Shown here piece by piece: positions 5,341 through 5,782 of a stretch of DNA of 5,782 nt; the stretch's first letter is position 1, and each line of letters begins with the position of its first letter. The stretch lies in the NCBI GenBank assembly GCA_041563315.1, contig JBFFNE010000124.1, positions 1 through 5,782 of the forward strand, read 5' to 3'. Under the pieces are notes generated by a model. That model was not told the origin of the DNA. It did no database searches and was given only the letters and a program-made list of their open reading frames with translations. The position numbers and the translations under genes were made by a program. The stretch comes from JBFEYJ01 sp041563315. Its GTDB lineage: Bacteria > Pseudomonadota > Gammaproteobacteria > Thiohalomonadales > Thiohalomonadaceae.

Positions 5341-5445
5341 ATGGGAAGGGGGGAGGCCGAAATGTCTTCCCCTTTTTTGTTTATGCAGACTAAATTCGAT
5401 GTTTGCTACGGTGACCGTAGCGGTGATAACGATAATCCGGAGTAA
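5341..5445 (+). CDS. Hypothetical 34-residue leader ORF before pheS
   Basis: ATG at 5341 has GGAG (5331-5334) six bases upstream. The frame stays open through the terminator and the palindrome to TAA at 5443-5445, four bases before the pheS start and abutting its Shine-Dalgarno. The peptide begins MGRGEAEMSSPFLFMQTKFD and ends DRSGDNDNPE. An internal ATG at 5362 also has a G-rich site (5350-5356) before it. It has only three Phe codons, two of them simply from the terminator's T-run, so it is not a PheM-type attenuation peptide. It may be chance; the stop position would allow coupling to pheS. Confidence 0.2.
   Translation: MGRGEAEMSSPFLFMQTKFDVCYGDRSGDNDNPE
5350..5378 (+). terminator. Rho-independent terminator after rplT
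   Basis: GGGGAGG (5350-5356) pairs with CTTCCCC (5366-5372), six Watson-Crick pairs and one G-U, around the nine-base loop CCGAAATGT, followed by six T (5373-5378). An alternative stem uses GGGAAG (5343-5348) with CTTCCC. It would end the thrS-infC-rpmI-rplT transcript or limit entry into pheS. In E. coli an attenuator stands at the same place, but with a Phe-rich leader peptide that is missing here. Confidence 0.8.
5405..5421. repeat. Perfect 17-base palindrome in the pheS leader
   Basis: GCTACGGT (5405-5412) and ACCGTAGC (5414-5421) are perfect eight-base inverted repeats about a single G. As RNA it makes a seven-pair hairpin with a TGA loop, 28 bases before the pheS start. It has no T-run, so it is not a terminator. 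It could be a protein operator or an RNA hairpin controlling pheS. Confidence 0.6.
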
Positions 5446-5449
5446 AGGC

Positions 5450-5782
5450 GTGGATGAATTAACAGGACTCGTCAACCAGGCCAAAGCGGCCATTGCCGCG
5501 GCCGATGCGTTGCAGGCACTGGAACAGATACGGGTCGAGTATCTGGGTAAAAAGGGTCTGCTGACCGAGCAGATGAAGTCGCTGGGCAAGCTTTCCGCTG
5601 AAGAGCGTCCCGCCGTCGGCCAGGCTATCAACCAGGCAAAGGGCGAGGTCCAGCAAACACTGGAAGCGCGCAAGCAGTCGCTACAGGAAGCTGTGCTCAA
5701 TGCACGGCTTGAGGCAGAGAAGATCGATGTCACCCTGCCAGGACGTGGCCAGGTCAGTGGCGGCCTGCATCCAGTAAGCATC
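5450..5782 (+). CDS. pheS: Phenylalanyl-tRNA synthetase alpha subunit, N-terminal part (cut by window end)
   Basis: The first 111 codons of PheS, which with PheT forms the (alpha-beta)2 enzyme that charges tRNA-Phe. Visible are the N-terminal helical arms that contact tRNA (VDELTGLVNQAKAAIAAADA, then RVEYLGKKGLLTEQMKSLG and EERPAVGQAINQAKGEVQQ), followed by IDVTLPGRGQVSGGLHPVSI, the conserved lead into the catalytic domain, which lies beyond the window. The start is GTG at 5450, with GGAG (5439-5442) seven bases upstream; an ATG at 5454 is out of frame. pheT and ihfA would be expected next. Confidence 0.96.
   Translation, partial: MDELTGLVNQAKAAIAAADALQALEQIRVEYLGKKGLLTEQMKSLGKLSAEERPAVGQAINQAKGEVQQTLEARKQSLQEAVLNARLEAEKIDVTLPGRGQVSGGLHPVSI

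Noticed and set aside
5294..5449. A pheM-type Phe-rich attenuation peptide
   Set aside because: No short frame rich in Phe codons precedes the terminator. The few Phe codons come from the T-run itself.
5335..5781. A 148-codon minus-strand frame opposite pheS
   Set aside because: Ser/Arg/Ala-rich with no domain, and fully antisense to pheS and its leader.

Overview
The window has two parts: a short worn accessory region (about 1-1810) and a conserved housekeeping cluster (about 2000-5782). The cluster order thrS-infC-rpmI-rplT-pheS, all on the + strand, is the classical gammaproteobacterial translation-factor locus. ThrS (641 aa), IF3 (174 aa), L35 (64 aa), L20 (118 aa) and the PheS N-terminus all read as gammaproteobacterial proteins. 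ThrS has the MNCPCH variant that I recall from Pseudomonas-like sequences rather than the enteric MNCPGH. Moderate-to-high GC and the IS30/IS66 debris fit a free-living or symbiotic gammaproteobacterium outside the enterics. A purple-sulfur or sulfur-oxidising lineage is possible, but the genus cannot be fixed from this sequence.

Layout. 3-110 is the C-terminal end of an IS30-family transposase, followed by its probable right terminal inverted repeat (117-139). The stretch 140-645 has no intact gene. It holds a decayed IS66-type TnpA fragment (about 412-545) with an in-frame stop and a one-base frameshift. 646-1782 (minus strand) encodes a LuxR-type helix-turn-helix regulator with a long N-terminal sensory region. 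1783-2163 is a divergent intergenic region with a candidate thrS promoter and a structured thrS leader. From 2164 on, coding is dense: thrS, infC (overlapping signals, non-standard ATC start), a 110-base gap, rpmI, rplT, a terminator and small structured leader, then pheS running off the end.

How it works together. The cluster makes two aminoacyl-tRNA synthetases, initiation factor 3 and two 50S proteins. In E. coli these genes are each controlled by their own product. The sequence shows signs of the same logic: a tRNA-Thr-like anticodon hairpin upstream of the thrS ribosome binding site, a rare ATC start for infC, and an irregular stem between infC and rpmI placed like the L20 operator. The rplT-pheS gap has a strong terminator, an unexplained small ORF and a perfect palindrome, but no Phe-rich pheM-like peptide. 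No wholly new system is visible; the most interesting material is regulatory RNA in the gaps.
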